A DNA stretch of 64,000 bases from Clostridiales bacterium (GTDB lineage: Bacteria; Bacillota; Clostridia; Oscillospirales; Acutalibacteraceae). Positions 44,410 through 52,433 of the stretch are shown here, piece after piece. A program made the translations under genes and the position numbers. Each line of letters begins with the position of its first letter. Within the stretch, counting starts at the first letter, position 1. The notes below the pieces were generated by a model, which was not told where the DNA came from, did not search any database, and saw only the letters and a program-made list of their open reading frames with translations. The stretch lies in the NCBI GenBank assembly GCA_024690965.1, contig JAILOG010000002.1, positions 62,001 to 126,000 of the forward strand, written 5' to 3'.

Positions 44410-45330
44410 TTATTTAAGGTTTAATTCTATCATTTTTTCTATCGGCTTTTTCGCCTTTTCGCATAACTCGGGGTCGAGTTCTATTATTTCCCCTTTGCCC
44501 GTTCTGAGAATATTATAAACATCAACAAGGGTTGTAAGACGCATATTGCGGCAGGCAAGTTTTTCAGAAAGCTGATAAAATCTTCTTTCGGGATATTCCA
44601 GCTGCAAATATTCTGTAATGCTGTTATCTGTTCCTATTATAAACTCATTATGCTTGCTGTTTCTAACAAAGTTGATAATACCGGAAGTTGAGCCGATATA
44701 ATCGGCAAGCTCCAAAACCTCGGGGCGGCACTCGGGGTGCGCCAAAAGCAAAGCATTTGGATGAAGCGTCTTTGCTGAAACTGCCTCACTTTTTGTTACG
44801 CCGTTGTGTCTTGGACAGCATCCGTCCAAAACCTTTATGTTTTTGTTCGGAAGCTTTGAGGCAATATAGCTTCCCAAATTTTTGTCGGGTATAAACAGAA
44901 TGTTGTCGTTTTCTATTAAGCTTACCACCTTTTCGGCGCTTGAAGATGTTACGCAAACATCAGATACTGCCTTTAACGCAGCTGTTGTGTTTACATACGC
45001 CACAACCGTGTATTCGGGGTGTTCCCTTTTAAAGCTTACTATTTCTTCGGGCATTATCTGTTCTGCCATGGGACAGCCGGCTTCGGGATTTGACAAATAA
45101 ACATTTTTGTCGGGAGACAGCATTTTAGCGCATTCCGCCATAAATCTTACGCCGCACAAAAGCAAATTCTTATTCTTTACTTTCGCGGCTTCTTCGCTGA
45201 GCTTGAACGAGTCGCCGCAAATATCGGCTGTTTCAAGTATTTCGGGCGACATATAGCTGTGCGCCAATATACAAAAGTCCTTTTCTTTCTTTAAGCGGAT
45301 TATTTCATCCTGCATTTCTCTTATTTTCAT
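44410..45330 (-). CDS. nadA: Quinolinate synthase
   Basis: 306 residues. Condenses iminoaspartate with dihydroxyacetone phosphate to quinolinate (NAD synthesis) with a [4Fe-4S] cluster. The three ligand cysteines fit: Cys86 (EAGCPMAE), Cys171 or 172 (VLDGCCPRH) and Cys260 (LACRNMRL). LAHSYMSPEI and HPECRPEV are family motifs. nadB and nadC are not adjacent, which is unusual for Clostridia, where they often form an operon. RBS GGAGA. 12 bp after tcdA. Confidence 0.94.
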   Translation of the reverse strand: MKIREMQDEIIRLKKEKDFCILAHSYMSPEILETADICGDSFKLSEEAAKVKNKNLLLCGVRFMAECAKMLSPDKNVYLSNPEAGCPMAEQIMPEEIVSFKREHPEYTVVAYVNTTAALKAVSDVCVTSSSAEKVVSLIENDNILFIPDKNLGSYIASKLPNKNIKVLDGCCPRHNGVTKSEAVSAKTLHPNALLLAHPECRPEVLELADYIGSTSGIINFVRNSKHNEFIIGTDNSITEYLQLEYPERRFYQLSEKLACRNMRLTTLVDVYNILRTGKGEIIELDPELCEKAKKPIEKMIELNLK

Positions 45331-45342
45331 TATTATCTCCGT

Positions 45343-46041
45343 TTATTTTTCTATAATATCACGTACCGCCTCGGCGGCGAGCATTAAGCCCGCGACTGAC
45401 GGAACAAAAGATACGCTTGCCGTTACTACATTTCCGTTTTCATCTGGTAGCGGTTTTATTATTTCCGCTTTTGAGTAAAGCACTTTGTGGCTTTCTATAT
45501 TTCTTTTTCTCAGCTCGCGGCGCATTACCCTTGCAAGCGGACAACCGCTTGTTTTATATATATCGGTAACACAAAATTTAAAGGGGTCTGTTTTGTTGCC
45601 TGTTCCCATTGCGCTGATTATTTTTGTGCCGCTTTGTTTGCATTTTACAATAAGCTCAATTTTTGCGGTAACGGTGTCTATCGCGTCTATTACATAATCG
45701 TATTGTGAAAAATCGAATTCATTTGAGTTTTCGGGCAAAAAGAATTTATTTATGCAATTAACGGTCGCCTGCGGGTTTATATCATGTATTCTTGATGCCA
45801 TAACTTCCGTTTTATACATACCTATTGTTGAGTTGAGCGCGACTATCTGACGGTTAAGGTTGGAAACGGACACTTTGTCTTTGTCGATAAGGTCTATATG
45901 TCCCACTCCGCATCTTGCAAGCGCTTCCGCGGTAAAACCGCCTACACCGCCCACGCCGAACAAGGCTATTCTAGTGTTTCTGAGCTTTTCGACTGCTTCT
46001 TTGCCGATTAGCAGCTCTGTGCGCTGTAAAAAACTTTCCAA
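45343..46041 (-). CDS. tcdA: tRNA threonylcarbamoyladenosine dehydratase (TcdA/CsdL, ThiF family)
   Basis: 232-residue E1-like enzyme that cyclises t6A37 of tRNA to ct6A using ATP. ATP-binding GVGGVGGFTAEALAR (about 29-43), DLIDKDKVSVSNLNRQ, and DAIDTVTAK are typical of the family. Its length is short and it lacks the C-terminal catalytic domain of UBA enzymes, as expected. TTG start at 46041 with GGGAGA inside the end of the upstream gene, which stops 3 bp before. Part of the long minus-strand gene run. Confidence 0.9.
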   Translation of the reverse strand: MESFLQRTELLIGKEAVEKLRNTRIALFGVGGVGGFTAEALARCGVGHIDLIDKDKVSVSNLNRQIVALNSTIGMYKTEVMASRIHDINPQATVNCINKFFLPENSNEFDFSQYDYVIDAIDTVTAKIELIVKCKQSGTKIISAMGTGNKTDPFKFCVTDIYKTSGCPLARVMRRELRKRNIESHKVLYSKAEIIKPLPDENGNVVTASVSFVPSVAGLMLAAEAVRDIIEK

Positions 46042-46044
46042 AAC

Positions 46045-47436
46045 TTATTCTCCCTGTTTTTCGGCGATATATTTATCAATCGCATACGCGGCTTCTTTGC
46101 CAGCGCCCATTGCAAGTATTACCGTTGCGGAGCCTGTAACGGCGTCGCCGCCGGCAAAAACGCCGTCTTTAGATGTTGCGGTACGCTCGTCTGTGATTAT
46201 ACCGCCCTTTTTGTTTGTTTCAAGCCCCGGGGTGGTTGAACGTATTAACGGATTAGGTGATGTGCCTATTGCCATTATCACGCAATCAGCTTCAATGGTA
46301 AATTCACTGCCTTCTATCGGCACAGGTCTTGCCCTGCCTGATTCATCGGGTTGTGATAATTCCATCTTTTGGCACACTACTCCGTTTACATATCCGTTCT
46401 CGTTTGATGTAATCTTTACAGGGCTTGTAAGGTAATTGAATATAATACCCTCTTCAACTGCGTGCTCCGCCTCTTCGCGTCTTGCGGGAAGCTCTTTTTC
46501 GGTCCTTCTGTATACAACATATACCTCACTGCCGAGACGTTTGGCGCATCTTGCGGCGTCCATTGCCACGTTTCCTCCGCCTACCACTACCGTTTTATTA
46601 GGTCGCATTATAGGCGTTGAGCTTTCGGGCATATATGCTTTCATAAGATTTATTCTTGTTAAAAACTCGTTTGCCGAATAAACACCGTTCAGGTTTTCAC
46701 CCTCAATGTTCATAAAATTAGGCAAACCTGCGCCCGAGGCAACATACACCGCCTCGTATCCGTGTTCACTCATCAGCTCGTCTATTGTAAATGTTTTTCC
46801 TATTATCACGTTTGTGCGTATTTCCACGCCCATTTTTTTAAGATTGTCTATTTCTTTGTTTACAATCTCCTTTGGCAGCCTGAATTCCGGAATACCGTAA
46901 ACGAGTACCCCGCCTGCGGTGTGCAGCGCTTCAAAAACGGTTACTTTATAACCTTTTTTTGCAAGCGCTCCGGCGCACGTGAGCCCCGAAGGCCCCGAGC
47001 CGATAACAGCGACTTTGTGTCCGTTTGAAGGCGCTGGAGAGGGCGATTCCGCGTTTTTTATGTGCAGGTCGGAAACAAATCTTTCGAGCCTGCCTATAGC
47101 TACACTTTCGCTCTTTATTGAACGTACGCATTTGCTTTCGCACTGGCTTTCCTGCGGACAAACTCTCGCGCAGACAGCGGGAAGAAGTGAAGCGTCGGCT
47201 ATTATATCATAAGCTTTTTCATAGTTTTTGTTTTTGATTTCGGATATAAAATCGGGGATTCTTATATTTACGGGGCATCCTTTTACGCACGGCATATTTT
47301 TGCAGTTTAAACAGCGCGAAGCCTCGCTTAACGCGTCTTGTTCGCTGTAACCGAGCGCTACCTCTTCATATGTGGTTTTTCTCTTTTCAATATTAAGCAG
47401 AGGCATTGCATTTCGTTTAACAGACATATCGGGCAC
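46045..47436 (-). CDS. NfnB/GltA-type NADPH-dependent oxidoreductase, large subunit
   Basis: 463 residues. N-terminal double [4Fe-4S] motif CLNCKNMPCVKGCP and CARVCPQESQCESKC, FAD site GSGPSGLTCAGALAKKG (about 144-160), and NADPH site VGGGNVAMDAARCAKRLG. This matches both the small subunit of glutamate synthase (GltD-like) and NfnB of the electron-bifurcating NADH-dependent ferredoxin:NADP oxidoreductase. The adjacent NfnA-type gene two bases upstream and the lack of a large GltB subunit favour NfnB. GTG start at 47436; ATG at 47427 is an alternative. Confidence 0.88.
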   Translation of the reverse strand: MPDMSVKRNAMPLLNIEKRKTTYEEVALGYSEQDALSEASRCLNCKNMPCVKGCPVNIRIPDFISEIKNKNYEKAYDIIADASLLPAVCARVCPQESQCESKCVRSIKSESVAIGRLERFVSDLHIKNAESPSPAPSNGHKVAVIGSGPSGLTCAGALAKKGYKVTVFEALHTAGGVLVYGIPEFRLPKEIVNKEIDNLKKMGVEIRTNVIIGKTFTIDELMSEHGYEAVYVASGAGLPNFMNIEGENLNGVYSANEFLTRINLMKAYMPESSTPIMRPNKTVVVGGGNVAMDAARCAKRLGSEVYVVYRRTEKELPARREEAEHAVEEGIIFNYLTSPVKITSNENGYVNGVVCQKMELSQPDESGRARPVPIEGSEFTIEADCVIMAIGTSPNPLIRSTTPGLETNKKGGIITDERTATSKDGVFAGGDAVTGSATVILAMGAGKEAAYAIDKYIAEKQGE

Positions 47437-47438
47437 AG

Positions 47439-48281
47439 TTAATCAGCCTCCTTTTTGAATAGATTACAGGCGTTGTCATATGCGTGCTTTTGCTCACGCG
47501 AATACATACTGCCCTTTTTGATAGCTTCATCAAAATCTACTTCAAAACCGTCAAAATCGGGTCCGTCTACGCAGGCGAATTTTGTTTTTCCTCCTACGGT
47601 CAGTCTGCAACCGCCGCACATACCCGTTCCGTCTATCATAATTGGATTCATTGAAACAGTCGTTTTTATATTGTAAGGCTTCGTGGTAAGCGTTACAAAT
47701 TTCATCATAACAAGAGGACCTATTGCTATTACCTCATCGTACTTTTCACCGCTGTCAAGCAAACTTTTAAGCGGAGATGTAACAACTCCCTTTTCGCCGT
47801 AAGAGCCGTCGTCGGTCATTATATAAAGCTTTTTAGAGCAGGCTTTGAATTCGTTTTCAAGAATTACAAGGTCTTTTGTTCTGAAACCGACTATAGAGTG
47901 TACCTCACACCCTGAGTCGTAAAGCTTTTGCGCCACCGGAAGCGCAATGGCGCATCCCACGCCGCCGCCCACAACGCAAACCTTTTTAAGTCCGTCTGTT
48001 TTTGTGGGAACACCAAGCGGGCCCGCAAAATCACTTATGCAGTCGCCTTCATTCAGTTGATTAAGAATAAACGTGGAGGCGCCGACTATTTGAAATATTA
48101 TTTTCACCGTTCCCTTTTCTCGGTCATATCCCGCAACGGTAAGGGGGATACGCTCCCCGTCGGGTGCAGCCCTTAAAATGATGAACTGTCCCGGTTGTGC
48201 TTTTTTTGCTATATCGGGAGCGTAAACGTCCATCATTGTAACGGTCGGGTTAAGAATTTTTTTGTTAATGATCTCAAACAT
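47439..48281 (-). CDS. NfnA-type FAD/[2Fe-2S] subunit
   Basis: 280 residues related to PyrK and ferredoxin-NADP reductases. FAD-binding region GERIPLTVAGYD, NAD-binding GGGVGCAIALPVA, and the C-terminal iron-sulfur motif GTGMCGGCRLTVGG..FACVDGPDFDG, typical of NfnA/SudB-like subunits. Together with the gene two bases downstream it would form NfnAB, which couples ferredoxin and NADH oxidation to NADP reduction. ATG at 48281; its RBS GAGAGGA lies in the tail that follows cdaR. PyrK is the alternative, but no pyrD is near. Confidence 0.9.
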   Translation of the reverse strand: MFEIINKKILNPTVTMMDVYAPDIAKKAQPGQFIILRAAPDGERIPLTVAGYDREKGTVKIIFQIVGASTFILNQLNEGDCISDFAGPLGVPTKTDGLKKVCVVGGGVGCAIALPVAQKLYDSGCEVHSIVGFRTKDLVILENEFKACSKKLYIMTDDGSYGEKGVVTSPLKSLLDSGEKYDEVIAIGPLVMMKFVTLTTKPYNIKTTVSMNPIMIDGTGMCGGCRLTVGGKTKFACVDGPDFDGFEVDFDEAIKKGSMYSREQKHAYDNACNLFKKEAD

Positions 48282-48306
48282 AGCGTATTCCTCTCAAATT
48301 CGGTGC

Positions 48307-48375
48307 TTCCGATACTATATCTACGGAAGCGGTATATTTGTTTCCGATACTATATCTACGGACGCGGTATATTTG
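48307..48375 (-). repeat. Tandem duplication at the 3' end of cdaR
   Basis: Two 34-bp copies, 48307-48340 and 48342-48375, with one mismatch and one extra base between them, so the offset is 35 bp. The offset is not a multiple of three, and the second copy is read out of frame up to the present cdaR stop at 48321. Confidence 0.92.
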
Positions 48376-49604
48376 CCTGTCGCCCAGCAGTTTGGATATG
48401 CTGAGCTTACGTTTATGTTTACATTCAGTTCGGCAGTTCCGGTATAACCTGATGTTTTGCTGCCAAAATCTATAACTGCCGATATGTCGTTGGCACTCAG
48501 TGAAGCAATTTCGTTTGATTTGCCCGTTATAACTACCGATATGCTCTTTGTTGACACTGTCGCGCTTGAGGAACGGTCAAGCCCCGATGTATCAAAGTTA
48601 GTTATTTGCAGAGTTTTGCTTGCGTAATCGCTCATATCAAATTCTACCGTGACAGAGCTTATGTTACTTATATTTTTCCAGCCTGACGGCAGTTGTGTCG
48701 TCAATACCTTTCTTACCGTTTTTGAAGATATCTCGGACATATCCACAGTTGCGATATTTATACTGTTTATATCCTTTAGCTCGTCGTAGGGGGCGGCAAT
48801 TTCTATCTCCGCGGGAGAAACGGTTATAAAGCCGGTGTCAAAATCCGAGTTATCTATGCCCGTAAGCTTTATTTCCGCTGTAAGCGTCTTTTTGTAATCT
48901 ACGGGTATGGTCACGTCTACATCGCTTATGCTGAGCTCTATTTGGTCGCTCTTCATGGGGTAGCCGTACATATCGAGCAGGTTTATTTTTTTGTTTATAG
49001 TTTTGGTTTCGTTTATCTCCTCGTCTATAGTCCCCGATACAACAGCTTTTTCAATTCTTGAAAGCTCTGTTTCGGGACCTGTTACAATAACCTCGTCAGA
49101 CGAATACTGTGTTGTGCCTTCGTAATATCCCTGCGCAATGTTATATTTAAGCTCATTTATTATCGGCAAAGTAACCTCTCGTGAACGGTCTACCGTGACA
49201 ATAACAGTTGAAGGGTACACGGATGAAGAAAATTCGTAATTTGTGTTTATTCCTATTTTTTTCGCGGAAAGCTCAAGCGTGTAAGTGCCGGGCGATGTTA
49301 TTGTGCTTGCCTGTGAAGCTACTATCTCAATATTTTCGGAAGTGACAGAGCCTATGGACAGCCTGTTTCCCTTTATCGTAACCTCAGCGGTGAGTTGCCC
49401 TACGGTGTAGTTTTTCAATCCGCTGCTTACAGCTTCGTCCGATAGCTCAATGGTAACAGGTATATTGGAAATCTTCTTTGTTATCTCTTCACCGGTGCTC
49501 ATACCCATTACTACCCAGAAAATAAATGACAAAATCAGGGATATAATAATAACAAGCTTATTGTTGAAGATTATTCTTGTTACGATACCGTTTTCATTTT
49601 TCAT
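48321..49604 (-). CDS. cdaR: YbbR-domain regulator of c-di-AMP synthesis
   Basis: 427 residues. One N-terminal membrane helix (about 14-36), then an extracytoplasmic chain of YbbR-like repeats of about 80-90 residues with recurring VTVxGP and IxLxNLDTSG-like strands. It binds and tunes the diadenylate cyclase CdaA, whose gene it overlaps. The C-terminal end is altered: a 35-bp-offset duplication changes the tail to ETNIPLP and then a stop. Start is ATG at 49604 (MKNENGIV); the GTG at 49616 is nearly in contact with the AAAGGAG site. glmM, the usual third gene, is absent. Confidence 0.85.
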   Translation of the reverse strand: MKNENGIVTRIIFNNKLVIIISLILSFIFWVVMGMSTGEEITKKISNIPVTIELSDEAVSSGLKNYTVGQLTAEVTIKGNRLSIGSVTSENIEIVASQASTITSPGTYTLELSAKKIGINTNYEFSSSVYPSTVIVTVDRSREVTLPIINELKYNIAQGYYEGTTQYSSDEVIVTGPETELSRIEKAVVSGTIDEEINETKTINKKINLLDMYGYPMKSDQIELSISDVDVTIPVDYKKTLTAEIKLTGIDNSDFDTGFITVSPAEIEIAAPYDELKDINSINIATVDMSEISSKTVRKVLTTQLPSGWKNISNISSVTVEFDMSDYASKTLQITNFDTSGLDRSSSATVSTKSISVVITGKSNEIASLSANDISAVIDFGSKTSGYTGTAELNVNINVSSAYPNCWATGKYTASVDIVSETNIPLP

Positions 49605-50505
49605 TGCTTTGTACACGCTCCTTTCTGCCTATGAAAGGAATTTTTTTGTACCATTTGGGAATGGCGGTGTCTTCGGTGTCTATAAGGTATTTTTCAAGAA
49701 CTTTTGTAAGCGATTCCTTATCAAAGCCCTTTTCTATTGTTCCGTTGTTGGCAACCGATATGTAGCCTGTTTCTTCCGATACTACCACAACAACGGCGTC
49801 GGATTCCTCACTCATGCCTACAGCGGCACGGTGACGTGTTCCCATATGAGATTCTATGCTGTCTTCTTTTACGGTGAGGGGCAGCACGCAGCCTGCGGCG
49901 TATATCATATCGTCGCGTATGATCACGGCGCCGTCGTGCAGGGGCGCTTTATTAAAAAAGATATTGCCGAAAAGCTTAACAGACGGATAAGCGTTTATAA
50001 GCGTTCCGGTTGTTGCAATGTCGCCGAGCTTTGTTGAACGCTCGATTACTATAAGCGCGCCTGTTTTTTGCGAAGAAAGATAGGCGGCGCTGTTTACGAT
50101 GGTTTCTATAAGCTCGCGCTTGCGGTAAGCGTCCGCCGACTGGCCTTTTTCTTTTGCGAGCTTTATTTGATTTTTGCCGAACTGGCTCCGCCCGAGTTGT
50201 TCAAGCAATCTGCGCACCTCGGGCTGAAATACAATGAATATTACAATAACGCTGAACTCAAAAAACGTTTTAAGCAAAGATGTAAGCATCACAAAATTAA
50301 AGGCGGAAGAAACAGCAAAAAGCACGAGAAGTATTATTACGCCTTTTATAAGCTGAATAGCCCTTGTCTCTCTTATCAGCTTAACAAGACTGTATATTAT
50401 AAAAGCTACCGCCAGAATATCAAAAAGATCCTTTATCTGGAACGTTTTTATTACAGATATAAACGAATTAAAAAAGCTTGAAATTGCTTGTATCACTACG
50501 CCCAT
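49594..50505 (-). CDS. cdaA: Diadenylate cyclase CdaA
   Basis: 303-residue membrane cyclase that makes c-di-AMP from two ATP. Three N-terminal membrane helices (about 25-95), then the DisA_N catalytic domain with the DGAVII motif (about 205) and GTRHRAAVG (about 232-240), both intact. Start ATG at 50505 (MGVVIQAISS) preceded by GGCGGTG; it overlaps cdaR by some 11 bp. The c-di-AMP level controls osmolyte and potassium transport in Firmicutes. First gene of this minus-strand run; the divergent heat-shock operon lies to its right. Confidence 0.93.
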   Translation of the reverse strand: MGVVIQAISSFFNSFISVIKTFQIKDLFDILAVAFIIYSLVKLIRETRAIQLIKGVIILLVLFAVSSAFNFVMLTSLLKTFFEFSVIVIFIVFQPEVRRLLEQLGRSQFGKNQIKLAKEKGQSADAYRKRELIETIVNSAAYLSSQKTGALIVIERSTKLGDIATTGTLINAYPSVKLFGNIFFNKAPLHDGAVIIRDDMIYAAGCVLPLTVKEDSIESHMGTRHRAAVGMSEESDAVVVVVSEETGYISVANNGTIEKGFDKESLTKVLEKYLIDTEDTAIPKWYKKIPFIGRKERVQSNEK

Positions 50506-50663
50506 AAATATGCACCGCCGCATATCGGCACAAGCGCCGATCAATGTCCTTTCCGAAAATATTTCTATAATTATCCATTATCTTCTAATAATATGCCTTA
50601 AACATTTTATCATACATAACACGGGCATTGCAATATTTTTAATAAATAAAATTGATAAAACTA

Positions 50664-50692
50664 TTGACAAATATTATAAAGAGTGCTAAATT
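50664..50692 (+). promoter_or_regulatory. Predicted promoter of the hrcA-grpE-dnaK-dnaJ operon
   Basis: TTGACA at 50664-50669, 17-base spacer and TAAATT at 50687-50692. The -10 box overlaps a GAGTGCTAA half-site at 50681-50689, so a bound repressor would cover it. Confidence 0.6.
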
Positions 50693-50702
50693 ATATCCGG
50701 AT

Positions 50703-50729
50703 TTAGCACTCGGAGTACAAGAGTGCTAA
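50703..50729 (+). promoter_or_regulatory. CIRCE operator
   Basis: Perfect consensus TTAGCACTC at 50703-50711, nine bases, GAGTGCTAA at 50721-50729. It is the HrcA-binding site of class I heat-shock genes, 16 bp before the hrcA start. An extra half-site GAGTGCTAA lies at 50681-50689. Confidence 0.97.
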
Positions 50730-50744
50730 ATGTGAGGTGAAGGT

Positions 50745-51767
50745 ATGGAAAGCGCAAGCAAACAAATGCTTATTTTGAAAGCGATAGTAGATTCATACAT
50801 TGCCACGGGTGAGCCTGTTGCTTCTAAAACGATTTGCGATATGCTCGATTACAAAGTATCGTCTGCAACCGTTAGAAACTATATGGCTCAGCTTATGAAG
50901 CTGGGATATATTATTCAGCCTCATACATCTGCGGGCAGAATACCTTCCGATAAGGGCTACCTTGAATATATAGGCGTTTTTGTAGGTGACGAACCCACGC
51001 AGGACATAAAGGACAATATAGACAACGCCCTTCTTGAGTGCGATAACGAGCCCGACAGCGTTCTTAAAGCAATTGTTGATTTATTGTCGCGTATGCTTAA
51101 CGGTTACGCTTTCGCGACAACGCCTGATTCCAAGGACGCGCGTATTTATGCCGTGAGATTTGTGAAGATAGGCAGATATACCGCAATGGCTGTGCTTGTT
51201 ACCACATCCGGGGTTGTGAAAACAGGGCTTTTCAGATGTGAATATGTTATAACGGACGAGGTCATAAACATATTTGAGAAGCTTATCGGTGATAGGTTTA
51301 CAGGTGTTATGATACAGGAAGTAAACTCGGCGTTTTTGCAGAGCACGGCTGTTTCTATGGGCGAGCTTGGTATGCTTATGTCAAATGTATTGTGGACAGT
51401 GGGAAGGTTGTGCGGGAGCGCAGAGGAAATAACGCTGTTTTCCTCGGAAAATGCCGCAAGGACATTTAAAAACGGTGATTATGAGTCCGCACAGAGGCTC
51501 GGCACTCTTTTAAGCGACAAAAAGCGGTTGACACGTCTTGCCGGAGAGTATGACAACGGAGTCTATTTCGGAGGCCTTACAGATATTACGGAGCTTGAAG
51601 GTTTTGCGCTTATTTCTCAGCGATATACGGTAAGCGGTACATCAACCGGAGTTTTGAGTGTGATATGCTCAACAAGAACCGACTATTTAAGCGCAGTGCC
51701 TGCAGTAAAATATGCCGCGCAGGAAGCGGGTAAGATGATAAAGTCCATTGTCGGCGGCGACGAATAA
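50745..51767 (+). CDS. hrcA: Heat-inducible transcription repressor HrcA
   Basis: 340 residues. N-terminal winged helix-turn-helix with SSATVRNYMAQL (about 38-49), then a dimerisation/regulatory domain of usual length. It represses its own operon by binding the CIRCE element immediately upstream, and depends on GroEL-type chaperones for activity. ATG at 50745 after GAGGTGAAG. 19 bp to the grpE start. The gene order hrcA-grpE-dnaK-dnaJ is the classic Firmicutes one. Confidence 0.95.
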   Translation: MESASKQMLILKAIVDSYIATGEPVASKTICDMLDYKVSSATVRNYMAQLMKLGYIIQPHTSAGRIPSDKGYLEYIGVFVGDEPTQDIKDNIDNALLECDNEPDSVLKAIVDLLSRMLNGYAFATTPDSKDARIYAVRFVKIGRYTAMAVLVTTSGVVKTGLFRCEYVITDEVINIFEKLIGDRFTGVMIQEVNSAFLQSTAVSMGELGMLMSNVLWTVGRLCGSAEEITLFSSENAARTFKNGDYESAQRLGTLLSDKKRLTRLAGEYDNGVYFGGLTDITELEGFALISQRYTVSGTSTGVLSVICSTRTDYLSAVPAVKYAAQEAGKMIKSIVGGDE

Positions 51768-51786
51768 TTTTTGGAGGCGATTTAAG

Positions 51787-52380
51787 TTGTCTAAGGAAAA
51801 TAAGGAAAAAAAGGATAAAAAAAGCTCCGCCGATAAAGCGGAGAAAGATTTAAAAGCGGAAAAAACCGCAGAAGACAGAACTGATAAGGAAGTTGCCGAA
51901 AAAGAGGCGACAGAGGCGCAGGAAGCCGATGCCGGATGTGAGGGTTGCAAAAAGCTTGAAACAGAGCTTGAAAAGCTGAAAGACACACATATGCGATGCG
52001 CCGCGGAATACGCTAATTACCGTACAAGAACGGAGAAAGAAAAAGCTGATATTTATGCAAACGCAACAATTGACGCCGTTAAAAATCTTTTGCCGATAGC
52101 GGACAGTATAGATATGGCTATTTCATCGTCAGATGAAGCAGGGGAGGAATATAAAAAAGGCTTGGAGCTTATAAAGGCTCAACTTGAAAAATCATTTGAG
52201 GCTTTGAATATCACAAGTTTCGGCGAAGTGGGAGACGCATTTGACCCACAGCTTTATAACGCTATTTCAAAAACGGAAGACGATTCTTTGGGTGAAAACG
52301 TTGTTTCGGCGGTATTTCAAAAAGGATACAAATGCCGTGACAAAATAATAAGATATTGTATGGTGCAGGTGGCAAACTGA
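51787..52380 (+). CDS. grpE: Nucleotide exchange factor GrpE
   Basis: 197 residues. Highly charged, disordered Lys/Glu-rich first 55 residues, a long coiled-coil (about 58-115) and a C-terminal beta-wing ending in GYKCRDKIIRYCMVQVAN, with GEVGDAFDPQLYNAI. GrpE replaces ADP on DnaK. The TTG at 51787 is the start because GGAGGCGA ends 6 bases before it; an in-frame ATG further left would overlap hrcA. 53 bp before dnaK. Confidence 0.92.
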   Translation: MSKENKEKKDKKSSADKAEKDLKAEKTAEDRTDKEVAEKEATEAQEADAGCEGCKKLETELEKLKDTHMRCAAEYANYRTRTEKEKADIYANATIDAVKNLLPIADSIDMAISSSDEAGEEYKKGLELIKAQLEKSFEALNITSFGEVGDAFDPQLYNAISKTEDDSLGENVVSAVFQKGYKCRDKIIRYCMVQVAN

Positions 52381-52433
52381 TTAAAGTATTGCAGAATTTA
52401 ATTTAGATTTTTATATTACGGAGGTAATTTATT

